A stretch of DNA of 40,691 nucleotides from JBBQXY01 sp051004815. Lineage in GTDB: Bacteria > Chloroflexota > Ktedonobacteria > Ktedonobacterales > Ktedonobacteraceae. Within the stretch, counting starts at the first letter, position 1. Each line of letters begins with the position of its first letter. Of this stretch, positions 24,584 through 32,254 are shown piece by piece. The translations under genes and the position numbers were made by a program. The stretch is taken from assembly GCA_051004815.1 (NCBI GenBank), contig JBPCJY010000158.1, positions 1-40,691 on the forward strand. The letters run 5' to 3'. The notes beneath the pieces are model-generated. The model was not told the DNA's origin. It was given only the letters and a program-made list of their open reading frames with translations, and did not search any database.

Positions 24584-25468
24584 ATGGAAGTTATTAAAAT
24601 CTCGCCCCGTGGCTATTGTTACGGGGTTGTTGATGCATTACAAATAGTACGCCAGACCGCGAAGAACCCCAAGGAGCCGCGCCCAATCTATGTTATTGGC
24701 CAGATTGTCCATAATCGCCACGCCATTGAGGAATTGACCAACCTGGGCGTCATCACCCTGGATGGGCCAGACCGCGTCAGCATCCTGCAACAAGTCACAG
24801 AGGGTACCGTCATCTTCACCGCCCATGGCGTCTCCCCCTTGGTCAAACAACAGGCCAGGGAGCGCGGACTACACTGTATTGATGCCACCTGCCCCGATGT
24901 CACCGTGACGCATGACCTCGTCCGTGACCTGGTCGCCAAAGGCTATTATATACTCTATATCGGCAAAAAGGGCCATCCCGAACCCGAAGGCGTGCTGGGC
25001 GAAGTGCCAGGCCACATCAGCTTGATCGAAGACGAAACCGACGTTGACGCATTGCACCTCACGCCCACACAACTGGAAAAACTGGCCGTCTCGACCCAGA
25101 CCACCCTCTCACAATGGGATACACGACGCGTCATTAACTATATTAAGAGCCACTATCCACAGGCAGAAGTCCATATCGACATTTGCCCCGCCACGCAGAC
25201 ACGCCAGGAAGCCGTCGTGGCCCAGGCCAAAGGGGCCGATCTGACCGTTGTCGTAGGCGATCCACGCAGCAATAATACCAATCGCCTGGTACAAGTCTCC
25301 GAGGAGCTAGCAGGCGTTCCAGCAGTACGCATCGAAGACCTTTCACAACTCGACCCGGCATGGCTCAAAGGGAAAAAGCGCGTGGCCGTCACCGCCGGCG
25401 CATCAACCCCCAGCCAATTGACACGCGAAGTTATCCGCTATCTCGAACAATATCAACCAGAACTATAA
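24584..25468 (+). CDS. ispH: 4-hydroxy-3-methylbut-2-enyl diphosphate reductase (IspH/LytB)
   Basis: A 294-aa iron-sulfur enzyme for the last step of the MEP isoprenoid pathway, reducing HMBPP to IPP and DMAPP. The three cluster-ligand cysteines are present: Cys12 in SPRGYCYGVVDA, Cys103 in DATCPDVTVTH and Cys201 in DICPATQTRQEA. Substrate-site motifs HNRHAIEEL, TAHGVSP, GKKGHPEPEG and GDPRSNNTNRL are also seen. The GYCYGVVDA wording is the Bacillus-type variant rather than the GFCAGV of proteobacteria. GAGGAA precedes the ATG. It shows that the organism uses the MEP route. Confidence 0.97.
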   Translation: MEVIKISPRGYCYGVVDALQIVRQTAKNPKEPRPIYVIGQIVHNRHAIEELTNLGVITLDGPDRVSILQQVTEGTVIFTAHGVSPLVKQQARERGLHCIDATCPDVTVTHDLVRDLVAKGYYILYIGKKGHPEPEGVLGEVPGHISLIEDETDVDALHLTPTQLEKLAVSTQTTLSQWDTRRVINYIKSHYPQAEVHIDICPATQTRQEAVVAQAKGADLTVVVGDPRSNNTNRLVQVSEELAGVPAVRIEDLSQLDPAWLKGKKRVAVTAGASTPSQLTREVIRYLEQYQPEL

Positions 25469-25615
25469 GGGCAACGCATCCGTGGCCCATCCATAATAGT
25501 CTGCCAACCTTCAATTAACGGATGACAACTATGTGTAGGGACAGGGGGATGAGGGGATGTGGCGGAGGGGCAACGTCCCCACCCATCCTCGCAAAATCAG
25601 GAGAAGTGTCGTAAT

Positions 25616-27931
25616 ATGCAATCATTTAAACAAACAGTAGCGCGGTACTCAGAGCAAGAGCTTGCACCCATCTTTCATCTCTGGGGCATGGATGGCCTGA
25701 CCAACAGCAATCGTATCACCTTGCTGGAGCAGCGTATCAAAGACCCCATCGCCGCCCGCTTTGTCTGGGAATACCTCTCGCCAGGCGAATGCTCTATCTT
25801 ATACCGCACGCTTACCACCGCCGCCCGTTCAGGTGTGCGACGCGATGCGACCCTGAAGAAATTACAAATGCCAGTCGAGCGTTTCGACGCGACAATTGCG
25901 GCACTGAAGCGCAAAGTGCTGATCTGGGAAGATACCACCAAGATACGCAGTGAAAAAGTAGCAGCGCGTACTCCCAGCAAAGTGACCACCATCTACGAGG
26001 ATGTCGCGTTGTTACATGCCTATGAAGAAAGCATGGATGCCCTCTATACCGCCGGCAAGGAAATGTTCGCGCCCAAGTCCGACCGCTCACAGATGTCGCT
26101 GGACAAGATTTTAACCGCATCTTACCCCGCTGATGAGCTGGATAAGGTCGCGGCACTGTACGGCGTCGGTACACAGGTAAGCTACTATTATTCGCGTTTG
26201 GAGGTACGCGCCCAGATCGAGGAAGAGCTGCTACAGCCCACCGGTGCCTATGAAATACTGCAGAAGCTCGACCCTGCCCTACGCGACCTGCTCAAATGGC
26301 TCTGTGCGCAAGGTGGCAAAGCAACTATGCAGGCGGTCAGGCAACACACTGGTAGCGATGATACGACACTCTACACCATGCTCAACAAACTGGAAGCACA
26401 TGTGCTCGCCTTCGATACCTTTTCGGAACAGGAACGAGTACTTTTTATCCCTGCTACGACCCTGGAAAGCCTGAAACAGGCAACGACGCTAGACCCATCG
26501 CAGCTTGTGTCAGTCGGTCTTGTACCGTTAGCAACGCCGCCGCAAGCTATCCGCAGCGAGATGAACCCCCTCTTGTACGATCTGGCTATCATCGTAGGCG
26601 CGGTCTACCAGCAAAACATCGAGCCGACGCAGGCCGGCACTATCCCCAAGCGCATCGCCAACAAAATTCAACCACTCCTGCACGGTCAGCCGCGCACGCG
26701 CTATATGGATGTCGAAAATGAATACCTTGAGATGATCTTTAATATCGCGCACGAGCTTGGCATCTTACGCCTCGTCAAGCCCGTCCTGGATGGCGTGAAA
26801 CCCCATTTTGAACCTGGGCCACAGCTGGCAACATGGGCACGCGTGGACATGGCGGAACAGACGCGACAGTTAATAGCATGCTGGATCAAAAGCTTTAGCT
26901 GGCTGGATATTCGCGGCCTACACTTTCGGCAGTCAGACCCCTACTACTGGAATCCCATGCCTTCTCGCCCTTCCATCCTGGAACAACTGCGCAAGTGCAA
27001 TCCCGGTCAGTGGTACAGTACTGCCGGTCTGCTGCAAACCATTTGGGACAAAGACCCCTTTGAACTGCGTCCAACACGCTATAATATGCGTCCCGCCGAT
27101 AAACAGAAGACCCAGGCCCTACGCGCCAAATGGAATACCTGCGAAGGCGAGGTCTACGTTGGTCTGCTCGCCTCCACACTCTACGAACTGGGCATCGTCG
27201 CACTTGGCTACGAAGGCGAACTACCGCCTATCCCAGGAAAACCAGCCAATCCCACCTACTTTATGCTCACCGAACTGGGAGCCGCCGCGCTCGAACCCGC
27301 CAAACCTGTAGAGGCGCAATCCGTCGCGCCCAAAAAAGACAAAAAAACCAAAGCCGACGCTGCTGCATCACCTGCGCTACCCGTATCATCTGCATCTTCT
27401 GTATCCCTTGCATCGAATGGGCATCGTGTACTGATCTTGCAACCCAACTTTGAACTGTTACTCCTACAACCGGATATGCCAACCTTATATAGTGTCTTGC
27501 CGTTCGCACAAGTTAACCAGGTTGAGATGGTCAGTCGCCTCACGCTCACCCGTGCCTCCGTCCTGCACGGCATTGAAAATGGACTGGATATCGAGCAGAT
27601 ACTGCACATCCTGGAGGAGCACAGCCAAAAAGAGGTACCGCAAAACGTGGCCTATACCCTGCAAGATTGGGTGAAGCTGTATAAAGATGTGCGCATTTCA
27701 CAAGTCTTACTGCTGGAAGTATCGAGCGAGGCAGTGGCCGACGAAGTCTGCACATCGCCCAAACTGCAAGCCTTTAACCTGCGCAAACTCGGCCCGCGCC
27801 AGGTCATTGCCAGTAACGATACCAACCTGCAAGACTTACGGCGCATCCTGGAAAAGGAAGGCATCCTTGTCCATATCAGTGGCGATATCGTTACCCGGCA
27901 AAATCGCTACACCCCTACCTACGGCAGATAA
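25616..27931 (+). CDS. XPB/Ssl2-like helicase-associated domain protein
   Basis: A 771-aa protein from ATG 25616, chosen for the AGGAGAA site about 10 nt upstream. The N-terminal part is a helical, winged-helix-like region (IFHLWGMDGLTNSNRITLLEQRI). A Lys/Ala/Ser-rich linker at about residues 590-625 leads to the C-terminal helicase_C_3 / 'XPB-Ssl2-like' domain (RVLILQPNFELLLLQPDMPTLYSVLPFA, SRLTLTRASVLHGIENGLDIEQILHIL, LEKEGILVHISGD). No Walker A motif or DEAD-type box is visible, so it is not itself a helicase. Actinobacterial relatives carry the same C-terminal domain. The role is unknown; possibly DNA binding or repair. It probably forms a single transcription unit. Confidence 0.8.
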   Translation: MQSFKQTVARYSEQELAPIFHLWGMDGLTNSNRITLLEQRIKDPIAARFVWEYLSPGECSILYRTLTTAARSGVRRDATLKKLQMPVERFDATIAALKRKVLIWEDTTKIRSEKVAARTPSKVTTIYEDVALLHAYEESMDALYTAGKEMFAPKSDRSQMSLDKILTASYPADELDKVAALYGVGTQVSYYYSRLEVRAQIEEELLQPTGAYEILQKLDPALRDLLKWLCAQGGKATMQAVRQHTGSDDTTLYTMLNKLEAHVLAFDTFSEQERVLFIPATTLESLKQATTLDPSQLVSVGLVPLATPPQAIRSEMNPLLYDLAIIVGAVYQQNIEPTQAGTIPKRIANKIQPLLHGQPRTRYMDVENEYLEMIFNIAHELGILRLVKPVLDGVKPHFEPGPQLATWARVDMAEQTRQLIACWIKSFSWLDIRGLHFRQSDPYYWNPMPSRPSILEQLRKCNPGQWYSTAGLLQTIWDKDPFELRPTRYNMRPADKQKTQALRAKWNTCEGEVYVGLLASTLYELGIVALGYEGELPPIPGKPANPTYFMLTELGAAALEPAKPVEAQSVAPKKDKKTKADAAASPALPVSSASSVSLASNGHRVLILQPNFELLLLQPDMPTLYSVLPFAQVNQVEMVSRLTLTRASVLHGIENGLDIEQILHILEEHSQKEVPQNVAYTLQDWVKLYKDVRISQVLLLEVSSEAVADEVCTSPKLQAFNLRKLGPRQVIASNDTNLQDLRRILEKEGILVHISGDIVTRQNRYTPTYGR

Positions 27932-27952
27932 ACACGCTCGTGTGTACAATTG

Positions 27953-28291
27953 TCACTTCTGGCACGCTTCGATAATCTGTAAGGCCTGTTCGCGTGCATC
28001 CAAGTGAATAAGGGTAAGCACCTGTTGAAAAATGACGTGGCGCAACAGATTGCGCCGAAACTCCTGCTCGTCGTCCTGCTGTACCATCGCTCTCTCTACC
28101 TTCACCTGCTCACTGCTCAAACGCTGTCCCATCTTGCGCAACTTCAATGCGAAAAAGGCCAGGCGCAACAGCTCAAAACGCCGAATTTGCTCCCTGCTCT
28201 CCAATAGACCACTGCCGGGAAACATCACATCATAGATAGTATTGACATCAAAGATGTTCTGGGTAGCGTCTTTTCTCGTGGTTAACGTCAT
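27953..28291 (-). CDS. Hypothetical helical protein
   Basis: A 112-aa protein from ATG 28291, where AGAGGAGA gives a good ribosome site; the upstream extension of the frame runs through a dispersed palindrome and is rejected. It is predicted to be mostly alpha-helical and highly charged (REQIRRFELLRLAFFALKLRKMGQRL, QDDEQEFRRNLLRHVIFQQVLTL). I do not recognise a family. It converges with the helicase-associated gene, 21 bp apart. No membrane helix or signal peptide. Confidence 0.6.
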   Translation of the reverse strand: MTLTTRKDATQNIFDVNTIYDVMFPGSGLLESREQIRRFELLRLAFFALKLRKMGQRLSSEQVKVERAMVQQDDEQEFRRNLLRHVIFQQVLTLIHLDAREQALQIIEACQK

Positions 28292-28348
28292 TGCCTGCTC
28301 TCCTCTAGTTCCTATGCGTTTACTGATGAGCCTATTCACGAATGCTCT

Positions 28349-28374
28349 GTAGGGGCCGATAAATCGGCCCCTAC
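28349..28374. repeat. Perfect 12-bp palindrome with GTAGGGGC core
   Basis: GTAGGGGCCGAT (28349-28360) and its exact reverse complement (28363-28374) are separated by two bases. It is one of several GTAGGGGC-type repeats in the window. It stands between the 112-aa gene and its probable upstream neighbour region, in an otherwise empty stretch (28292-28550) where I see no gene. Confidence 0.7.
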
Positions 28375-28550
28375 GCTGGCTTGCTACGTCCTTGTGCCTG
28401 TAAGCTCTGGCTCGCCCGCTCGCTTCCTGAAAATATGTCCATGCCATCAGTCTACCAGCCAGGCGGTGTTTCTACGTGGAGAACGGGTATGGATATGGTT
28501 AAGGAACAAGCAAACGCCGTTTCAATCCTGTAACCTTGCCCACAGCCTAC

Positions 28551-29387
28551 TTACCGATTTGTCAGCATGAGGGCCAATAGCTCTTTCAAGAGTTTCACCC
28601 CCGCGATCGCCGTGATCTTCTGCGGGTCACGCTTGGGGTTGAGTTCGACGATATCGGCACCAACGATTGGTACTGTCACCCCTTGCAGGATACCGATAAG
28701 TTCACGCGTCGTGAAGCCACCTGGCTCATGGTGTGAAACACCAGGCGCGTAAGCTGGATCGAGCACATCGAGATCAAGTGAAATGTAGAGCGGCCCATTC
28801 AGTGCTAATTGCAGCTGCGGCGACCATTGGCGCATTTCGATCACCTCGACCCCGTATCTTTCCGCCTGCTTGCGCTGCTGTTGATTGAGTGTACGTATCC
28901 CCACTTGGACAAGACGGGCTACCAGCTGCTCTTCCATAATACGCGCAAATGGACAGGCATGGGAGAAGTGATTGCCCTCGAAATCCTCGTAAAGATCGGG
29001 GTGAGCATCCAAATGCAAAATAGTCAGTGCTGGATAATACCGCCCATAGGCACGCAAAATCGGATAGGTAATGGAATGATCGCCCCCCAAAGACAGCACC
29101 CTCCCGCCTCGCTCAAGTACAGCAGCAACTCCCGCTTCGATGTGGGCGAAGGCATCTCCTCCATCAGTCAGCTCTATATCTCCATCATCCTGCCATTGCG
29201 CTGCTGCTTCCAGATCGATGCCGCTCTCCGTCCACAGATTCATCGATCCCTCGTGCATCGCCTCACGAATGCTCGTCGGTGCCTGTGCTGGCCCCCTGTA
29301 CAAGGACTCATTCTCATCAAAAGGTATCCCCAGTACATGAATATTCCCCAAAGTATGTTCCAACGCTTTCTTATCAGCTATACTCAT
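28551..29387 (-). CDS. Agmatinase/arginase family ureohydrolase
   Basis: A 278-aa manganese ureohydrolase, hydrolysing a guanidino substrate (agmatine, arginine, formiminoglutamate or guanidinobutyrate) to urea or formamide. All metal ligands are visible: GGDHS (101-105), LDAHPD with Asp127, His129 and Asp131, and SLDLDVLDPAYAPGVSHHEPGG with Asp205 and Asp207. The wording around SHHEPGG and GADIVELNP is closest to agmatinase (SpeB)-type enzymes, but the substrate is not certain. GGGAG precedes the ATG by 8 nt; the promoter at 29456-29484 lies about 70 nt upstream. Together with the OTC gene at 35.85 kb it hints at arginine/agmatine metabolism, though the genes are not linked. Confidence 0.85.
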   Translation of the reverse strand: MSIADKKALEHTLGNIHVLGIPFDENESLYRGPAQAPTSIREAMHEGSMNLWTESGIDLEAAAQWQDDGDIELTDGGDAFAHIEAGVAAVLERGGRVLSLGGDHSITYPILRAYGRYYPALTILHLDAHPDLYEDFEGNHFSHACPFARIMEEQLVARLVQVGIRTLNQQQRKQAERYGVEVIEMRQWSPQLQLALNGPLYISLDLDVLDPAYAPGVSHHEPGGFTTRELIGILQGVTVPIVGADIVELNPKRDPQKITAIAGVKLLKELLALMLTNR

Positions 29388-29455
29388 CCTGTTTCTCCCT
29401 CTAGCTGCTCCAGATCGGATACAGCCGCTACCGAAACCATTTTACGCGTACCCAC

Positions 29456-29484
29456 ATGGTATGGATAATCCGCACGAGTGTCAA
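29456..29484 (-). promoter_or_regulatory. Promoter of the agmatinase-family gene
   Basis: On the minus strand a perfect TTGACA (29484-29479) is followed after 17 nt by TACCAT (29461-29456, four of six consensus bases). Transcription would start near 29449, giving a leader of roughly 60 nt. Confidence 0.55.
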
Positions 29485-29522
29485 GGAACCTTACCCTGAA
29501 ATCCACTCCTCTCTCGCGGTCA

Positions 29523-29639
29523 TTGTCATTCTGAGCGCAGCGAAGAATCTCTGGCCGGCCAGCAGAGAGATTCTTCGCTGCGCTCAGAATGACAACCAAA
29601 AGGGCTGTCATTCTGAGCGCAGCGAAGAATCTCTGGCCG
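29523..29639. repeat. Palindromic repeat cluster, three half-copies
   Basis: Arms 29523-29552 and 29566-29595 form a perfect 30-bp inverted repeat around 13 nt. A third half-copy at 29606-29639 repeats 29524-29557 (34 bp) in direct orientation. The core CTGAGCGCAGCGAAGAATCT is shared, with one base changed, with the element at 1971-2040. The 328-nt gap (29388-29715) holds this cluster and the agmatinase promoter; I see no gene in it. Confidence 0.85.
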
Positions 29640-29715
29640 ACTTATGGGTAATTACCAGCTAAACGTCCTTAGTAATGTGTGTTATTGTATTTAATGGCTA
29701 TAGGAAAGTTCCTGC

Positions 29716-30618
29716 TCAACTTTTTGCATTCTCGAACTGTAGAATTGTTACTCCTACAAGCACGAGCAGACAACCCATAATTTGCCAGAGGTCGAGGTGT
29801 TGATCGAGCCAGAAGTAGGCAATGATACCGGCAGCCACCAGTTCTAACATGCTGACAATGCCGACGCGGGTCGCATCAATGCGACGTAACGAGCCAAGGA
29901 CAAGGGAAAAAGGGATCGCCATCCCGATGGTTCCTATCAGAAAGATCAGCGAGAGGTGCGTTGGTGTCCAAGTGCTAGCGGGAATAGTCCATGGCGGTTG
30001 CACAATTAACCAGAAGATGGCGGCTACAATGGCCCCGAAGGCTGTAGAGGTCAGAGCAGGAATATTACGTCCGACTTTGCGGCCAAGTAACAGATATGCA
30101 ATGTATGTTACCATCGCCAGATTGGCGTAGAGCAATCCCAAGCCATCCAGCCCGTTGAGACTGAGGTGCCAGATACCAGTTAAGAGGACAATGCCGCTAA
30201 AGGTGAGCGCGATGGCAATGATTACATAGGCCGAAGGAATGCGCCTGTACCAGAGGGATTCGCCAAGAACCATCCAGGCTGGCGCACTGAATTGGATGAT
30301 GAGGGCAACCGCGATAGGTAAACGGCTAATGGCCACAAAGTAGGTGTAGGTCACTAATGCCAGAGACAGTCCAAAGGCGATGATCCAGCCGATGGAACGG
30401 CGCGGCACTTTCAGTTCTTGCCGCCGTCCCACAAGTAAGACCGTCAATAAGCACACGCCGCCTATGAGCATGCGTAACTCTACCAGCGTTATCGGCGTAA
30501 TACCCTGGTCAAAGAGTAATCGCGACAGGTTGCCATTGAAACCAAACAGCACTGTCGCGACTACTACCATGAGATAGCCAACCAGGCGATAGGGAGTATT
30601 GTGCCTCATCCCATTCAC
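29716..30618 (-). CDS. EamA/DMT-superfamily transporter
   Basis: A 300-aa integral membrane protein with about ten helices in two EamA repeats (LMVVVATVLFGFNGNLSRLLFDQG; GESLWYRRIPSAYVIIAIALTFSGIVLL; LRRIDATRVGIVSMLELVAAGIIAYFWLDQHLDLWQIMGCLLVLVGV). Small-metabolite export is likely; the substrate is unknown. The GTG start at 30618 overlaps the M48 stop by four bases (GTGA) and has GGAG about 8 nt upstream; an ATG at 30609 is the alternative. The overlap shows it is translated together with the M48 gene. Confidence 0.85.
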   Translation of the reverse strand: MNGMRHNTPYRLVGYLMVVVATVLFGFNGNLSRLLFDQGITPITLVELRMLIGGVCLLTVLLVGRRQELKVPRRSIGWIIAFGLSLALVTYTYFVAISRLPIAVALIIQFSAPAWMVLGESLWYRRIPSAYVIIAIALTFSGIVLLTGIWHLSLNGLDGLGLLYANLAMVTYIAYLLLGRKVGRNIPALTSTAFGAIVAAIFWLIVQPPWTIPASTWTPTHLSLIFLIGTIGMAIPFSLVLGSLRRIDATRVGIVSMLELVAAGIIAYFWLDQHLDLWQIMGCLLVLVGVTILQFENAKS

Positions 30619-31640
30619 ATGATCGCTCCGCCACAGAGGCTACAGAAGCGTTGATTAGGTTGTTCCTTACCGCAATGCGGGCAGCGAATCAGCCCGGTTG
30701 AGGTGCCAGTTGAGGTGCCATTAGAAGTTGTTGATGTAGAGGACGTACTGTTCTTGCCATTCTGTGCTTTATTCGCAGTGGAGCTTTTGGCGTGTGTGTA
30801 ACGACCTTCGAGGGCAGCTTTGTACTCACTGCTCTCAGACCATTTCATAATTTCGCGAGCGCGTACAATGGTCAGAGGGTGAGCAACAGGGGCGACCAGC
30901 AACATTTTGTAAACGCGGTCAAGAAGATTGGCGTCTACCTCTTCATACAGATCGGCTTGTTTCAAAAACTCCTGTGTGTCCAACAGATTACGCTGAAAGA
31001 GTGTGCCGCCGGCAAATTTCATCATCAGCGAGAGCATAACCTGGGGGTCTTGTATGACGAGCAAACCAGCACGGTCGCCGGTAAACTCTGACATACGGTA
31101 CCATTCCAACAATGTCGCTTCCAGGGAACGGCCAATCAAGCGACCAATACCCAGGGTCATATCGCCAACAACGGTGAGTAAGAGGGTGATACACAGTGCG
31201 ATTGTACGGTATAACACATGGCCTGATTTAATGTGGCCCAGTTCATGTCCAATAACGGCCATGATTTCATCTTCGTTCATGAGATCAAGCAGACCGCTGG
31301 TTACAACGATATAGGGGTGGTCATGACCGCTTGTCCAGGCGTTAGGCAAGGGATTATGCGCGACATAGAGTTCTGGCTCACGTACATCCAGGATGGAACA
31401 GGCTTCGCGTAGCTGGGCATACAGTTGCGGGCATTGTGTTTTACCCACGCGTATCGTCTGGGCCACGTTCTGGATATAGGCCACGCGCTCTGGGAACAAC
31501 TCGATAAACTTTCGCACAATAATATCCAGCCCAGGTATCTTTTGTAATGCGTTGAGGGCCGCACGGTCATAGGGATGTTGAAGGACAGCGGCATCCAGTC
31601 CAGGAAAACGTCGCCGCGCCTTAGGCTGAGCAGCAGACAT
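30615..31640 (-). CDS. M48-family zinc metalloprotease with C-terminal zinc ribbon
   Basis: A 341-aa peptidase of the HtpX/M48 family. The zinc-binding HELGH motif is at 132-136 (VIGHELGHIKSGH), the third ligand Glu185 in SEFTGDRAGL. A hydrophobic segment at about 147-168 may span or enter the membrane. The C-terminus has a Ser/Thr-rich linker (about 292-318) and a zinc ribbon with Cys320/323/333/336 (CPHCGKEQPN..CSLC), an addition not found in HtpX. The family usually does membrane protein quality control or stress response. AGAAGGAG precedes the ATG. It is the middle gene of a three-gene minus-strand operon. Confidence 0.92.
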   Translation of the reverse strand: MSAAQPKARRRFPGLDAAVLQHPYDRAALNALQKIPGLDIIVRKFIELFPERVAYIQNVAQTIRVGKTQCPQLYAQLREACSILDVREPELYVAHNPLPNAWTSGHDHPYIVVTSGLLDLMNEDEIMAVIGHELGHIKSGHVLYRTIALCITLLLTVVGDMTLGIGRLIGRSLEATLLEWYRMSEFTGDRAGLLVIQDPQVMLSLMMKFAGGTLFQRNLLDTQEFLKQADLYEEVDANLLDRVYKMLLVAPVAHPLTIVRAREIMKWSESSEYKAALEGRYTHAKSSTANKAQNGKNSTSSTSTTSNGTSTGTSTGLIRCPHCGKEQPNQRFCSLCGGAIM

Positions 31641-31666
31641 GAAAGGCTCCTTCTATGCCAGGGCCA

Positions 31667-31987
31667 TCACGGTTCGAAGGTAACATTCACACGGGGTAAT
31701 TTCAACTGTCCCGCTGTGTGCGCCCATAACCGTATCGCCTGGGCTACGATTTCATTGTCACGAGGTTGACGCAACTTATCTGGCTGCACCACCCGGTTAA
31801 TCATCACCTGTATATGCCAGGTACCGTTCGCACGTCTTAAACTCATCGGGGCTGCCACCCGTAGGAGGGCGGCAACGCGGGGAGATTGACGTTGAATGAT
31901 CTGGAGAATATCTGACCAATGCTCATACATGATAGAAGTAAATTGTTCTGCGAATTCATCGTAGCGAGCACGCGGCTTCTGCTCCAT
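31667..31987 (-). CDS. Small protein resembling the DnaX C-terminal domain
   Basis: A 106-aa protein with an excellent GAGGAGG site before ATG 31987. The phrase WSDILQIIQRQSPRVAALLRVAAPMSL, then a strand pair (GTWHIQVMINR), QPDKLRQPRDNEIVAQAI and a terminal LPRVNVTF strand recalls the C-terminal alpha/beta domain of DNA polymerase III tau (DnaX) in several phyla. Here it stands alone, without the AAA+ part, 26 nt before the M48 gene. The resemblance is by eye and could reflect a general fold; function unknown. Confidence 0.5.
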   Translation of the reverse strand: MEQKPRARYDEFAEQFTSIMYEHWSDILQIIQRQSPRVAALLRVAAPMSLRRANGTWHIQVMINRVVQPDKLRQPRDNEIVAQAIRLWAHTAGQLKLPRVNVTFEP

Positions 31988-32029
31988 GGAGTGCCTCCTC
32001 GTCTAACTCAAGGTGACTGGCATGTCTCA

Positions 32030-32038
32030 AGTATACCA
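32030..32038 (-). promoter_or_regulatory. Extended -10 promoter of the M48 operon
   Basis: On the minus strand TGGTATACT matches an extended -10 (TGnTATAAT, one mismatch). A good -35 is not visible. It would start transcription about 35-40 nt before the DnaX-C-like gene. Confidence 0.4.
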
Positions 32039-32254
32039 TATTCTGCGCGAGAAGTGTATGCAATCCATTTTTTCCCTTGCACGAAAGAACCTATGGCTTC
32101 GCTATCAATTTGAGGTTTTGAACCTTATACAAGCGTGCTTATTTATGCTATCATAGTAATAGCCCTGTCTAACACCTTCTGGCAAGGAGTAAAAGAAAGG
32201 AAGGCGTTTCCCTCCGTCCGCTTAACGCAGCTGGGTTGCTACGCCACTTTTGAC

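Noticed and set aside
28292..28447. N-terminal extension of the 112-aa protein
   Set aside because: It would translate the GTAGGGGC palindrome, and the internal ATG at 28291 has a much better ribosome site.
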